From the NCBI GenBank assembly GCA_024516155.1, contig JAJJXM010000038.1, forward strand, positions 124,001 through 188,000: a stretch of 64,000 nt of DNA, read 5' to 3'. Source of the DNA: Pyronema omphalodes (Eukaryota; Ascomycota; Pezizomycetes; Pezizales; Pyronemataceae). Under the pieces are notes generated by a model. That model ran no database searches, had not been told where the DNA came from, and saw only the letters and a list, made by a program, of their open reading frames with translations. A program made the translations under genes and the position numbers. Shown here one piece after another: positions 10,990-22,094 of the stretch (position 1 is the first letter of the stretch; every line of letters begins with the position of its first letter).

Positions 10990-12187
10990 ATGGCAGAGTT
11001 CTCAAATGATCGATTAGGGATATTACACGGCATAACGCTCGACGACTCAGCAGCAGCAAAGCCATCTCAAAGTTCTCGCAGTCCTCGCAATCCCCAAAGC
11101 TCCCGAGATTCCCAAGATTCCCGAGACTACCGAGATTTCCAAAGCACAAGATCAAGATCGAGATCAAGCCATCACAAATCTTCCAGCTCTAAGACCTCCG
11201 CTTCAAAAGCAGAAACCACCCCCCCCACCTTCCGTCTCCGCTTCTACCGCTTCTACCGCTGCCGAAGATGTCACGGAACATGATCAAAGATCTGATGAGA
11301 GGAAAACTAGGTTTCGGTTTAAGAAAAAGTCTAGGAGGGAAGGTGCTGCTTCTACTTCTACTTCGCGGACTTCCCAGACTTCTTGGACTTCGTCGACTTC
11401 GTCGAGTGCCCCAAAACGTCATAAAACATACCATACTTCAATAGATCTAGACGACGACCCAAGTCTCTACGACGACAGCTACATTCCCAACTCCGCGGCA
11501 TGGCAAAGAGCTCCTAATCCAGATGCTGCGTTTATGGAAAGTCTCTTTGACGCTATGGCGGATGATGAAGGTGCGCAGTTCTGGGAGGGGGTTTATGGGC
11601 AGCCGATTCATGAATATGAAAGGCCAATGAAGCAGGATGAAAGGGGGGAGTTGGAAAGAATGACGGATGAGGAATATGCGAGATATGTACGGGAACGAAT
11701 GTGGGAGAAGAGTCATGAATATGTTGAGCAGGAGAGGAGGCGGAGAGAAGAGGATAGGACAAAGCGTAGACAGAGGGAAAGGGAGGAACAGGAGGAATGG
11801 GAGAGGGAGGAGAGGAAGAGGAGGCAGGAAATAAAGCGAAGGAAAGAACGGATGGAGAGGGAGAGGTTTAGGGATGCTTGGAGGGATTATTTAAGATATT
11901 GGGAAAGTGGCTCTTCGAAGGTTGAGGATATTCCATGGCCGGTTGCGAGTGGTAGGGTAAAGGATGTAGTTAGGGAGAAGGTGGAGGAATTTATGCTGGC
12001 TGCGCCGGGGGAGGAAGAAATCACGGATGTGTTGAAGAGGGAGAGGGTAAGATGGCATCCTGATAAAGCGCAGCAGAGATGGGGTTTGGATGCGCTTACA
12101 AAGACGGAAATGGAGGCCATTACGATGGTATTTCAAACAGTTGATGCGCTTTGGGCGGAATATAAGGGGAAGAGAAAGTCATCATAG
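10990..12187 (+). pseudogene. NFKBIL1/J-like protein gene with frameshift at C8
   Basis: The 5' part reads from ATG 10990 as an Ser/Arg-rich segment (RSRSRSSHHKSSSSK) and then goes out of frame. The 3' part (open through 11534-12187) continues one frame over. Dropping one C in the C8 run at 11219-11226 joins both into about 398 aa, with AETTPPPSVSAS across the joint. The C-terminal half is a long charged coiled coil (ERRRREEDRTKRRQ...) followed by a degenerate J-like end with LKRERVRWHPDKAQQRWG, as in fungal NF-kappa-B-inhibitor-like 1 proteins. Those proteins are linked to RNA processing in animals; the fungal role is not established. No convincing GT-AG intron bridges the two frames. It is either a real frameshift or an assembly/homopolymer error; the intact coding pattern on both sides favours error or a very recent change. 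Confidence 0.6.
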
Positions 12188-15116
12188 AGTAGATGTCTAG
12201 CAGTACTTGGGATAAACAGAGTCCAAGGCGAATTTCGGATTCTAAACAACTTCCGGGATAGACTAGTATACTGCTCCGTAGGATTTTTGTCAGATTCTTG
12301 AAATCTTAGAAAACGAACCAAGAATCTGAAACATGATGGCCCGTTGTCGAGTAACTCGTTTCGGGATGTTTGATGAGGTTTTGGGTTAGGCGTGTACGGG
12401 CCATGGTAGGGCCGAAGGAACGAACCTACATATGGACCCGAGTTACGACGGAACTCCTCTTTTTTCTTGCACTGCGCATATCTAGAACTGTCTATGCAGA
12501 GCTCAACAAGTCTCTTCAACTAAACCTCACAAGTCATCAACTCATCCGGATGTCCTTGATGTACATAATAATAATAACAATAATTATAATACCCGACTCG
12601 GTTTAATCTCGCACAGCAGGATATGTAACAGCTGTCAAAACGTCACGGTCTTGGTGCGCGGCGGGATGCCAGAACAGATCACGGAGCTGTGGTTATGGTT
12701 GTGGGTTGAGGTTGTGCTGTGCATGTGCAGGAGCTGGAGCTTCTTTCTCCAATCTACCAGTTCCTCTTTGTTTCACCCTACGAGACAGCAAAAAGAAAAC
12801 CCCGAATCAATAAATATCGCCGGGGGGGCTGTATATGCGCTCTGCAGCTCGTCGGACGATCACAGAGAGTCTAAGGCAGTCAATCGCACACCACATCTAC
12901 TTCTGAGCATAGACGTATTTAGACATACATAAGAGGGGAGGGGGGAGGAAGGTGTTACATAGATACGTTGGTTGGGAAGAAGAGGGGCAACGGGCTCCGA
13001 CCCCGCAATACATAATGGTCTCAATTACATCAGGACTCAGACAGAGGGAGCTGCGTTGCTCTGAGTTGCTCTGCGTTGCTCTGCTTTTCCGCAACTTGAA
13101 AGTCACCGACAAATAAAGGAAGTATTTAACGCTGTTTGTACCATGATTTTTTTGTCCCTAAACTTCATTCGACCGCCGTTAAGACGCTCGTTGGTTGCGC
13201 TCGCCGCGCTATACTCGTCAAGGACTCCTACTACGAGGCCCACCGCCTCTTTGCCGGGACCGGCTGCCACTTCGTAATGGTAAACCAAGAGCGAGCTCAT
13301 CGCTCTGAGGGCACGGAGCCTTGTACCAAGATTGAGACCGATTGATTGAATTTTTTTTTTTGCTCACTCAACACTGAACCCGCTTTGAAGATATTCTCTT
13401 TGTTTTTTCTTCTTCTTCTTTACCTTTGTATGCTTGACGGGACCTGACTGAATCAAGAGCACTGCGATATTTAAGGTGTTGTTGTGAAGAGGTGTTTTGA
13501 AGGTGTTTTAGAAGAAACGTTGTCAAGGTGTTCACAGGAGACGTTGGAGGTCTTTACAAGAGACATTCAAGGTGTTCATAGGAACCATTTGTAACTCTCA
13601 CTGCCAGAGATATTCATCTTCCTCCTCACTGCAGAATACCAGCAGCCTTCATCTTCGATAGCTCATCATCAGCAGCCCAATTCACCAAATCGGGCTTTAC
13701 CCAGCCAACCAAGTGTCGTTCCGCGATCAGCCAGCTGCCAGCCATCACCAGCAGCGAGCAGGTCCAGCCCAGCCAGTCCCAAGACACCACAGCAACTTTC
13801 CATCAATCCAGCCAGTGGCACTGAATCGGGTTGAGAGTGACAGATAGGTAGAGTAGTAGCTTCTTCACCTTGCCTGACGGAACCACCTCAGGATCAAACA
13901 ACCAACTCAGCAGTGGACGAGTATCTGATATCAACATACAACCAGGAATTGATTTATCTCACAATTGATCTTTCTTATTTCAGATTTATCTCAATCATAG
14001 ACACCATTGTCTCTTCCTATCCACAGACACATCATCATCATCATCATCATCGTCGTCGTCGTCGTCTCTTCTTATCCACAGACACCATTGAGTAGTCAGT
14101 CCTACTCGTCAGCAAACGTCAACAAAAAGTGAAAAAAACACAACTCAACCGGTGACACCGGTCAATCACAGTGAGTACCATTTCCAATATACTTCCATCA
14201 TTTCATTCGTTTTGTTTGCTGCTTTGTTGTAATGTGCTTTTCCTACTGTGCTGGCTGTCGATGCCATCTATGCCATCTATTGCTATCTATGCTCCCCGTG
14301 CCCTTTCTTCTATATGCTTCTTGCTTTGCTTCCCATGCTCCCTCCCATGCCCTCTTCAACTGCCCGCCCATCTGTCCTGACTCCTCCGCTCTGCTCTTCT
14401 CCCCTCCCAAGAACTCCGCCGGCTTTCTAAAGGCAAGGCGCCCCCTGCGCATGCACTTATTCTCACACGAAGACAAGTATACAACCTCCCCACCCTCTTC
14501 CTCCTTCCTGCTCCTCCTCCTTATTACACCCACCAGCTACTAGACTTTCTCTCTACTGCTCCGCTACCCATCACCTCACTAAACCCAACTCCGCGCCTGC
14601 TTGCTACGCACCTACTTCCATCAGCATCAACTTCGCTTCCCAGCCTTAAACTCCCATCCAACCTCCCCGGACCCGCAAAGTCCTGAAGCATATCGGCTAT
14701 CTAAAGCTTACCCAATTCCTTGTTTACAGCCAAATACCATCATCCCCCCCCCAAAAAAATAAAAAAAACCTTCCCCCTCCCCCCCCCCCCCACCCCCCAC
14801 CCCCCACCGATCCTCATCCAGGGCCATCACCCGTCCCTTGCGTCTCGACACTGCAATCAGGCAGCACCAGCTTCTCCTGCCTTCTCAAGCCCTGCGGCGT
14901 TGGAATTGCATTCTTCCCACCTCTTCTCCGCAAACAGTCGTCACTCACAGATCATCACCAACAGCACCCCCGCCTCCACTTCTCGGCTGAAGTTGTCTCG
15001 CTGTGTAAACACGCCGACCCAGCTATACACTATTGCCAACTCGAAACGCTCGAAGGGATCGGAGGAGGCTACCAATCGGCGCCCCCCCTTTCTCGTCATC
15101 ACTCCGGTAATCTTGT
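12188..15116. promoter_or_regulatory. Long upstream region and probable 5' leader of PKA gene
   Basis: About 2.9 kb without a supported gene. It holds TTGCTCTG-type repeats (13048-13086), degenerate AAGGTGTT-containing repeats (about 13469-13575) and a CAT/CGT trinucleotide run (14030-14060). The stretch 13600-15116 is C-rich and likely includes the 5' leader of the kinase gene. A good donor (CACA|GTGAGT at 14171) and a good acceptor (TTTACAG ending 14729) suggest a 5'-UTR intron; this is inference only. C runs sit at 14744-14751 and 14780-14810. Confidence 0.4.
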
Positions 15117-16745
15117 ATGCCGAGCCTAGGAGGTTTCCTGAAGAAGAAGAAGAAAGAGAAAGATTCGTTGCATGGTAGGAAGGATAGCTCCCACTCCGCC
15201 GAACGTAACAATCCCTCCGAGCCGCCCACTCCGACCACTTCTTCCTCTGCAACCACAGCACACTCCTTCCAGGCATCGACAACCCATCGGTCGTCAGCTT
15301 CGACTGTTCCACTATCCAACCCGTCGAACCCCGCGATCAACGAGCCCATGGCATTGGTCTCCGAACGACCAATGATACCAGAGCAACAGCAACCACAGTC
15401 CTACCCCTCCCAACCCCAGCACCAGCAACACCAGCACCAGAGTAACATTAATAGCTTGATAAATCCGCCTCAGCCTAATGACTACCAAAATAACACGCCG
15501 CAGCAGTATGCGGCGTCTGGACACGTTTCAGGAACACAGCGGGAGGTAGATGGAGCGGCCGACCAGCAGCAACAGCAGCAGCAACAGCAGCAACAGCAAC
15601 CTCAGCAATCTCAGACTCAGGCAGTGCGGTCAACAAAGGGAAAATACACCTTGACGGATTTCATGCTACAAAGAACTTTGGGTACTGGAAGTTTCGGACG
15701 TGTCCACCTTGTTCAATCGCGACACAATCTCCGATTCTACGCGATCAAGGTGTTGAAGAAGGCGCAGGTTGTGAAGATGAAGCAGGTCGAGCACACCAAC
15801 GATGAAAGGAAGATGCTACAAAAAGTCAAGCATCCCTTCTTGATTACACTTTGGGGAACTTTCCAAGATAACAAGAACCTTTACATGGTGATGGACTTTA
15901 TTGAGGGAGGAGAATTATTCAGTTTATTGAGAAAGTCTCAGGTATTTTGACTCTCAGTTTTCTTTTTGACAATATTTGTCAAAATTGATATAAGCTCACG
16001 CCGGTGTAGCGCTTCCCGAATCCAGTAGCAAAGTTCTACGCGGCAGAAGTAGCGCTTGCGCTAGAATATTTGCATTCTCACAGCATCATCTACCGAGACT
16101 TGAAGCCCGAAAACTTGCTTTTGGATAGACACGGTCACCTTAAGATTACGGATTTCGGATTTGCAAAGGAAGTTCCGGATATCACATGGACGTTGTGTGG
16201 TACACCTGATTACCTTGCACCCGAGGTTGTATCATCAAAGGGTTACAACAAGTCTGTAGATTGGTAAGTTTTTTGAAACGGCGACATAAGCTTCCTTTCC
16301 CTCAAATTTTGGTCTGACAATCTGTTTCAACAATTACAGGTGGTCATTAGGAATTTTAATCTTTGAAATGTTGTGTGGATACACGCCTTTCTGGGATGGA
16401 GGTTCACCAATGAAGATTTACGAGAATATCCTCAAGGGTCGCGTAAAATACCCGGCTTTTATCCACCCGGATGCTCAAGACCTACTACAACAACTCATCA
16501 CCCCAGACCTCACTAAACGTTTAGGAAACTTGTTGCATGGTTCGGATGATATTAAAAATCATCAGTGGTTTGCTGAAGTCAACTGGGAGAGATTGGCTAG
16601 AAAAGATATTGAGGCTCCCTATGTACCCCCTGTACGTGGTGGTGTCGGTGATGCTAGTCAGTTTGATCGTTACCCGGAAGATTCGGAAGATTACAGCAAA
16701 AATGATGGTATCGATCAATACGGCCATCTTTTCCAGGAGTTTTAA
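15117..16745 (+). CDS. cAMP-dependent protein kinase catalytic subunit
   Basis: AGC-family Ser/Thr kinase, PKA catalytic subunit, which acts downstream of cAMP when released from its regulatory subunit. Three exons (15117-15941, 16010-16263, 16340-16745) give 494 aa. Residues 1-170 are a disordered Ser/Pro/Gln-rich extension with a Q12 tract. The kinase domain begins near [14 protein letters not shown] with glycine loop GTGSFG, VAIK-type lysine in FYAIKVLKK (about K211), catalytic YRDLKPEN (about D305), DFG in KITDFGFA (about D323), activation-loop [14 protein letters not shown] with the PDK1-type Thr (about T336), and the C-terminal hydrophobic motif FQEF at the very end. These are PKA rather than PKC/AKT features. 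Long Q-rich N-termini are usual in filamentous fungi. Introns fall in phases 0 and 2. The ATG at 15117 is the first that gives the conserved-looking [15 protein letters not shown] start. Confidence 0.95.
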
Positions 16746-17528
16746 TTTGAAAGGGAGTAAGAGATTAAAAGACACGAAGGAGAAAAAAAAAGGGAAAAAT
16801 GAAAATAAAAAAGAAGAAAAACGAAAAATGAGAAAGAGAAACTAGAACTCGGGAACTCGGGAACTTTGGAACTGGTAAAAAAAGAAAGTAGTTTGAAGCT
16901 CGGTTGGGGTTGGCTTTATTATTGGGGTTTTTTTTATCTTGATCTTTAAAGTAACTTTATGACTCTGGCTCCAACGGTCTAACAGTCTAACAGTCTAACG
17001 GGTCCAAATGGGTTTTTGTTTTTTGTTTTTTCTCTCTCTATTGTTTTTCTTCTTAATTTTTTTTTGTTTACTTCCTTTTTTTTTTTCGTTTTTAACTTTG
17101 TGGCCTTTTGATATCAGCGTAAACTCTTTCCTCTTTCTGTTTTTTTTTTTTCGTTATTTTTTTATATCATTATTTTTTTTTTTTTACTATTTTTTTTTCC
17201 TTTACTCTTACCATTACCTTTCCTTTTTTTATGTTCTTGTTCTTGTTCGTGTTGTTCTTTTTTTCATGTTGTTATCATTGCCAATTGCTGTTGCTATTGC
17301 CTTCTGCCGCTGTTGAATGCAAAATTTTCGGAAGCAATGACCTCTTTTTGTGTGTCTTTGTGTCCCGATGTGTGTGTGTGTGTGTGTCTCTTCGTGTCTG
17401 TCTTGGAGTCTGTGTATATGTGTGTGCGTGTTCTTGAAACACATAGAGAGAGACACATAGAGAGACCCTAGAGAAACAGAAAGAGAGATATTAAACATTC
17501 ACGTGATCGTGGTTAAAAAATGTCATCC

Positions 17529-17574
17529 GGGGGGGGGGGGGGGGGGGAGAGGGGGGGGGGGGGGGGGGGGGGGG
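17529..17574 (+). repeat. Near-continuous poly-G tract
   Basis: About 46 bases of G interrupted only by one AGA. On the plus strand this could fold into G-quadruplex structures. Its length in the assembly is unlikely to be exact. Confidence 0.85.
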
Positions 17575-18562
17575 TTCTGCTTAAAGTACTTTACTCGGGA
17601 TGTTCTTGTTGTGTTTTAAATCGTGGTTGGTTGGTTGGTGCGTGGATGGCTGGTTGGTTGTTTAAAATAGTATATTTTATATATTTTATTTATTCAGTAT
17701 ATTCAGATTATATATTATCTATTGATCTTATCGATTGATCTTATCTATTGATTGGGAGATTTAGAGATTTGGAAATTAGACCTGGTGATGGAAATTAGAC
17801 CTGGTGATGGAGAAGAAAACTTGGATTTTGGGAGTTGAAATGTGTAGTTTTTGGTTTTGATCTTGATTTAGATTTAGATTGAGATGGTTGCTTGATTTAG
17901 ATGGTTGCTTGATTGAGATGGTTGGTGGTGCTTGGTATGGTATAGTATGCTACATCCAGTGTATCCCTTAAGTTTCAACAGGCTAACAACGGAAGATAAA
18001 AGTCCGGAATTGGAGATTGGAGATTAGATACATAAATACATTGGAGAATTATAACTTGGCAAGGTTAGTGGAGCCCGTGGAGCCTGTGGAGTCTGTGGAG
18101 TCTGTGTTGTCTTTTTCATGGGGTAAAAGTTTGGATAGGAATTATTGGGGATTATTGAGGGTTATGTTGTGCTGTAGAAGATATGGGGGTGGATTGGAGG
18201 ATATGGGGGGATTGGAGGATATCGGGGTGGATTGGAAGATATCGAGGTGGATTGGAAGATATGGGAAGATATGGTGGTGGATTGGGGATTGGAAGATATG
18301 GGGGTGGATTGGATTGGATTGGAATCAGAGTATCTATCTAACTCCATATCCATCCAATTATCTACCCGTATATGCCTGTATATGCCTGTATGCTTATTTT
18401 AATTTATCCCCCTTCCTTCTTCTTGATTGTTCAGTGCTGGGTGGTTAGTGATGCTGATGCTTGGGGTTGTGGTTGGGGTTATGGTTATGGTTATGGTTAT
18501 GGTTATAGCTATGAGCTTTTATAGGGATGAGTGATTGTGTGACTGGGGGACTGTGGGTCTGG

Positions 18563-18742
18563 CAGACTGGGAGACTGGGAGACTGGGAGACTGGGAGACT
18601 GGGAGACTGGGAGACTGGGAGACTGGGAGACTGGGAGACTGGGAGACTGGGAGACTGGGAGACTGGGAGACTGGGAGACTGGGAGACTGGGAGACTGGGA
18701 GACTGGGAGACTGGGAGACTGGGAGACTGGGAGACTGGGAGG
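18563..18742 (+). repeat. Octanucleotide minisatellite GGGAGACT
   Basis: About 22 head-to-tail perfect copies of an 8-bp unit (GGGAGACT) with almost no variants. Both strands read open as repetitive WETGRLGD / SPSLPVSQ peptides because 8-bp repeats without stops are open in every frame; this is not evidence for a protein. Confidence 0.95.
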
Positions 18743-19857
18743 TTACTGTTGGCTTGGGTTGACTTCTAGATTTGATTGACCACTGATAGGGTAATTTGAA
18801 GTTTCTAGAGCTGGACTTTATATATGTGCTCGGGATACTATGAATACTAGAGACATTGGATACTACGGTATATGCTTCCTTCATCATCTCTTGTTCATAA
18901 TTCATAATTCATAATTTATAGTTTATAGTTTATAGTTTATAGTTTATAGTTTGTTGTTGTAGGTTTCGGTTTCGGTGTATGCTGGATGTAGATTGTAGAT
19001 GCTGTGGAGATCTTTGTTTTTTCAGACTTTTTCAGACTTTTTAGAGACTTTTCAGAGACTTTTTAGAGACTTTTCAGAGACTTTTCAGAGACTTTTCAGA
19101 GGTCTTTCAGGGAATGAAATTTTTGTGGGTTACGTTAGGGTATGTGGAAGGAATTGATGACGTGGTTGGATGGATTCTCGAACTGGGTTGAATGCGGGGA
19201 ATGTATAGGATATTTGATTTTGTGTTTCAAGTTTGATGGTTGGTTGGGAGAGTTATTTTTTGAGGGGGGGGTTTGGGATCATGAGGTTAGGATGGGATGG
19301 GATGGGATAGGTAAAATTGGGGCTTTAGGAGGTGTTTTTTATAAGATAGCGTTGTCACACTTGCGAAAGACGCGAAAGACATCAAAGAGAGTATGGCGAA
19401 GATTTGGATGTATTGGAATATCTAGTGGAGAGTGAGATTTCTTGATCGACGCCCAGGCCTCGTTCATGCTCCATAGTTCACCCACACAAAGCTGCCACAG
19501 TACCGATGACGTACCCGAGCACCACCATCACCAGCCATACATTCCATCTCAACCTAATTCCAAGCTCAAAAAAAAACCCCATAAATCATCCCTCCAGGGC
19601 ACCCTGACCTGACCCTCAAAGCCCTTAACGCCATTAAGCGCGCCTCGGCTCGCGACAATCGGCCAACGCAATCCCGATCAATCTACGTCACTCGCGACCG
19701 GCTCCCGTTGGTTAGAACCTTAGAACCTACATCCACTAAGCGAGCCATCTACTTAGCCCCACCAGAACCCTACCAAAATCTTGTCCGCAGATTATAGATT
19801 GTTGCATCACCACGATCTTCAAGCTTCTTTACGAATTCCACCTCCTCAACCCAAACA

Positions 19858-20790
19858 ATGGCCTCTCGCGCAATGATCTCGCCTTTGCGCCTTGCTGCGA
19901 AGAAGGTATTATTGGATCCCCATTGAAATGCTGGTCAGAGGGTAGATGAGCTAATACCCCATCTTTCATGACAGAGCATCGCTATCACTATCCCGGCTGT
20001 CCGTCCCATCACTTCTCGTCTCTTCACCACCGCCACGACTCCCCTCCAAGCAATCACCCCCGCCGACCCCGGTGCCCCCGTAAACCCGGCCGCACCCCTC
20101 GCTCCCAACACCTCCGCGCTTCAACAGAACCTCTCCATCGCCGACAAGATCGCGCTACGGTTCAAAGACTACATCCCCAACACAACCGAGACATATGTAG
20201 CCTTTGACGTAACCAAGGAGTTATACACTGAGTGTGCATTACAGGCCGCATATGCGGACGGAGTAGATTTTTCCCCGTCCGCCAAGTTCTGGTACGAGAC
20301 CTGTAACCGCCCACCGACTTTCCAGAGCTGGTCCCAGGTAACGGTTCTTCACATGTGGATGCTTGCTGCGAGAATGAGAGCGCTGGAAAAAGGAAGAGTT
20401 AAGGTCTGGCAACAACATTTTATTGATCATTTCTTTTATGATTCCGAGGATAAGATGATTAAAAGATATGGAATCAAAAGAGCTAGTGAAAGAACGGGTT
20501 ATATGAAGGATTTGTATCATCAGTATAGAGGAATGACGGCGGCTTATGATGAGGGTTTGGTTAAGGGTGATGCGGTTATGGCTACCGCTATCTGGAGAAA
20601 TGTTTTCTCTGCCCAGGAAGATGTTGACTTGGAGGTCCTCGCTACTATCACCGCTTATGTTAGACGCGCTGTGTCAAAGTTGAGCTTGGTTGATGATGAT
20701 GTTGTTTTGACTGGTAGGGTTAAGTTTGGTATGCCTACAGATGAACTCCCTTTGGCGAGACAGAAGAGTAGCTTCTCTGAGGGACAGTAG
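19858..20790 (+). CDS. CBP3: Ubiquinol-cytochrome c chaperone CBP3
   Basis: Mitochondrial assembly factor of the cytochrome bc1 complex (Cbp3/UQCC1 family), which binds the mitoribosome exit and newly made cytochrome b together with Cbp6. Two exons, 19858-19905 (16 codons) and 19975-20790, give 287 aa. The N-terminus (MASRAMISPLRLAAKK, then ITIPAVRPITSRLFTT) is a basic mitochondrial targeting sequence split by the intron. The conserved chaperone domain includes LYTECALQAAY, FWYETCNRPPTFQSW, LHMWMLAARMRAL, WQQHFIDHFFYDSEDKM and YGIKRASERTGYMKD. The family length in filamentous fungi is near 290-330 aa, so the gene looks complete. It is followed directly by an octamer repeat at 20818. Confidence 0.93.
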
Positions 20791-20816
20791 ATGGAAGAAA
20801 AAAGAGGGGTGATGCG

Positions 20817-20868
20817 AACGCGGGAATGCGGGAATGCGGGAATGCGGGAATGCGGGAATGCGGGAATG
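20817..20868 (+). repeat. Octanucleotide repeat TGCGGGAA
   Basis: Six or so copies of GCGGGAAT just past the CBP3 stop codon, within the expected 3' UTR, followed by a GATGAAA duplication. Confidence 0.9.
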
Positions 20869-21113
20869 CACGGGGATATCCATGGTGATGAAAGATGATG
20901 AAAGATGATGAGGAAAATGTTTTGTTGAATTCTTTGTATAATAGGATAGGCGTCGGATTCAAAAAAAGATTGAAAAATGTATTTGTAGTGATTAAATGGA
21001 ATGTGTTACATATCAATAAATACTGTACCAAGTACTATGTGGTGTATCGACGAGTTGAAGAGTCGACGGTGTAACACATAACACATAACACATAACAAGC
21101 ATTTCCCTTTTTT

Positions 21114-21621
21114 TTAAAAAAACGGAAATTATGCAGGATGCCCCCCGGAAAATGCGAAATTTGCAAGATACCCCCGTCTATGCAATATGCCCCCCGCTTA
21201 GGTTGACAACACCCGGCTGCGCTTACGATCTGACTTTGCAAAGCGAATGCCAAACCGCATGTCTACGGCCCACTTGTGAATAGCCAGTTTAAACTCGGAA
21301 AACGTAGGAGAATCATCTCCAAGGTGCAGTGCTTGTCGAGAGATCGGGTCAGCGGCGTTAGGATCGATGCTGGTTGTCAGCGAACTGGTGCGCTCCATTA
21401 TTGTTGTTGACGATGATATTGAGAAGTGGAATCAAAATCTTCACCTGCAAGGGAGGAAAACAAAAACACATGTGAAAATTCTGTAGCCCGGCGCTGTAGG
21501 CGCTGTATTCAACATGGGCGGGTGTTCACTACCTAAGCGAGGGGCATCCTGCATAGACGGGGGGTATATTGCAAATTTCGTGTTTTTTCGGGGGCATCCT
21601 GCATAATTTCCGTTAAAAAAA
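21114..21621 (-). mobile_element. Non-autonomous Mutator-like element, copy 1
   Basis: The element spans 21123-21612 (490 bp) and is flanked by a perfect 9-bp duplication TTAAAAAAA (21114-21122 and 21613-21621). Its ends are inverted repeats starting CGGAAATTATGCAGGATGCC that stay similar for roughly 95-100 bp. On the minus strand it keeps a 66-codon frame (21198-21398) whose FSEFKLAIHKWAVDMRF and IRFAKSDRKR resemble the N-terminal DNA-binding region of MuDR/FAR1-type transposases. The rest of the transposase is missing and the frame runs into the terminal repeat. Long inverted repeats, 9-bp duplication and this domain together point to the Mutator (MULE) superfamily. Transposase assignment by eye is moderate; the element structure is directly visible. 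Confidence 0.85.
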
Positions 21622-21639
21622 AAGGCAAAGATCCGTGAC

Positions 21640-22094
21640 TTGTAACATTTCTACCGTAACAAACAGTATTCTTAATACTTACTACCAAAAAATATAGAAA
21701 TATATCCAGTCTACCCGCCGAAACTTTTTTCCCTCTCTCAGCAGCCCTTCTTAGCAGCTTTCTATATCACTACTGCATCGAAATATCAATACTCCATCAG
21801 AACATCAAGTCAGGTAGCCATCGTAATTTCGTAATTTCGTAAGGACTAAGAATTAAGAACTAAGATATTATAATGATATAATGATATAATTATTGCTATA
21901 AATTATAATTATTGCTATAAATTATATATAAATTATAATTATTGCTATAAATTATTTCTATTGCTATAAATTATTGCTATGTCTATTGCTATGTCTATGT
22001 CTATGTCTATGTCTATGTCTATGTCTATGTCTATGTCTATGTCTATGTCTATGTCTGTCTATGTCTATGTCTATATCTATGTCTATGTCTATAT
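21640..22094. repeat. Spacer and TATGTC microsatellite between the two elements
   Basis: Contains ATAATTATTGCTATAAATT repeats (21860-21975) followed by a hexamer TCTATG array (about 21976-22100) into which the second Mutator-like copy is inserted. Confidence 0.8.

Larger units (their letters stand above)
16746..19857. repeat. Repeat-rich intergenic PKA-CBP3
   Basis: About 3.1 kb with no supported gene. In order: purine-rich then T-rich 3' flank of the kinase gene (16746-17320), TG/CACA repeats (17370-17470), a long near-pure G tract (17529-17574), GATTTAGATT and GGATATGGG-type repeats (17830-18320), GGTTAT repeats (about 18466-18508), an 8-bp minisatellite (18563-18742), ATAGTTT repeats (18905-18950) and an 11-bp TTTTCAGAGAC-type repeat (about 19015-19100). 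The last 400 bp before 19858 are of normal complexity and should carry the CBP3 promoter. Confidence 0.6.

Noticed and set aside
18519..18905. 128-codon SPSLPVSQ repeat frame
   Set aside because: Translation of the 8-bp minisatellite; open in all frames on both strands.
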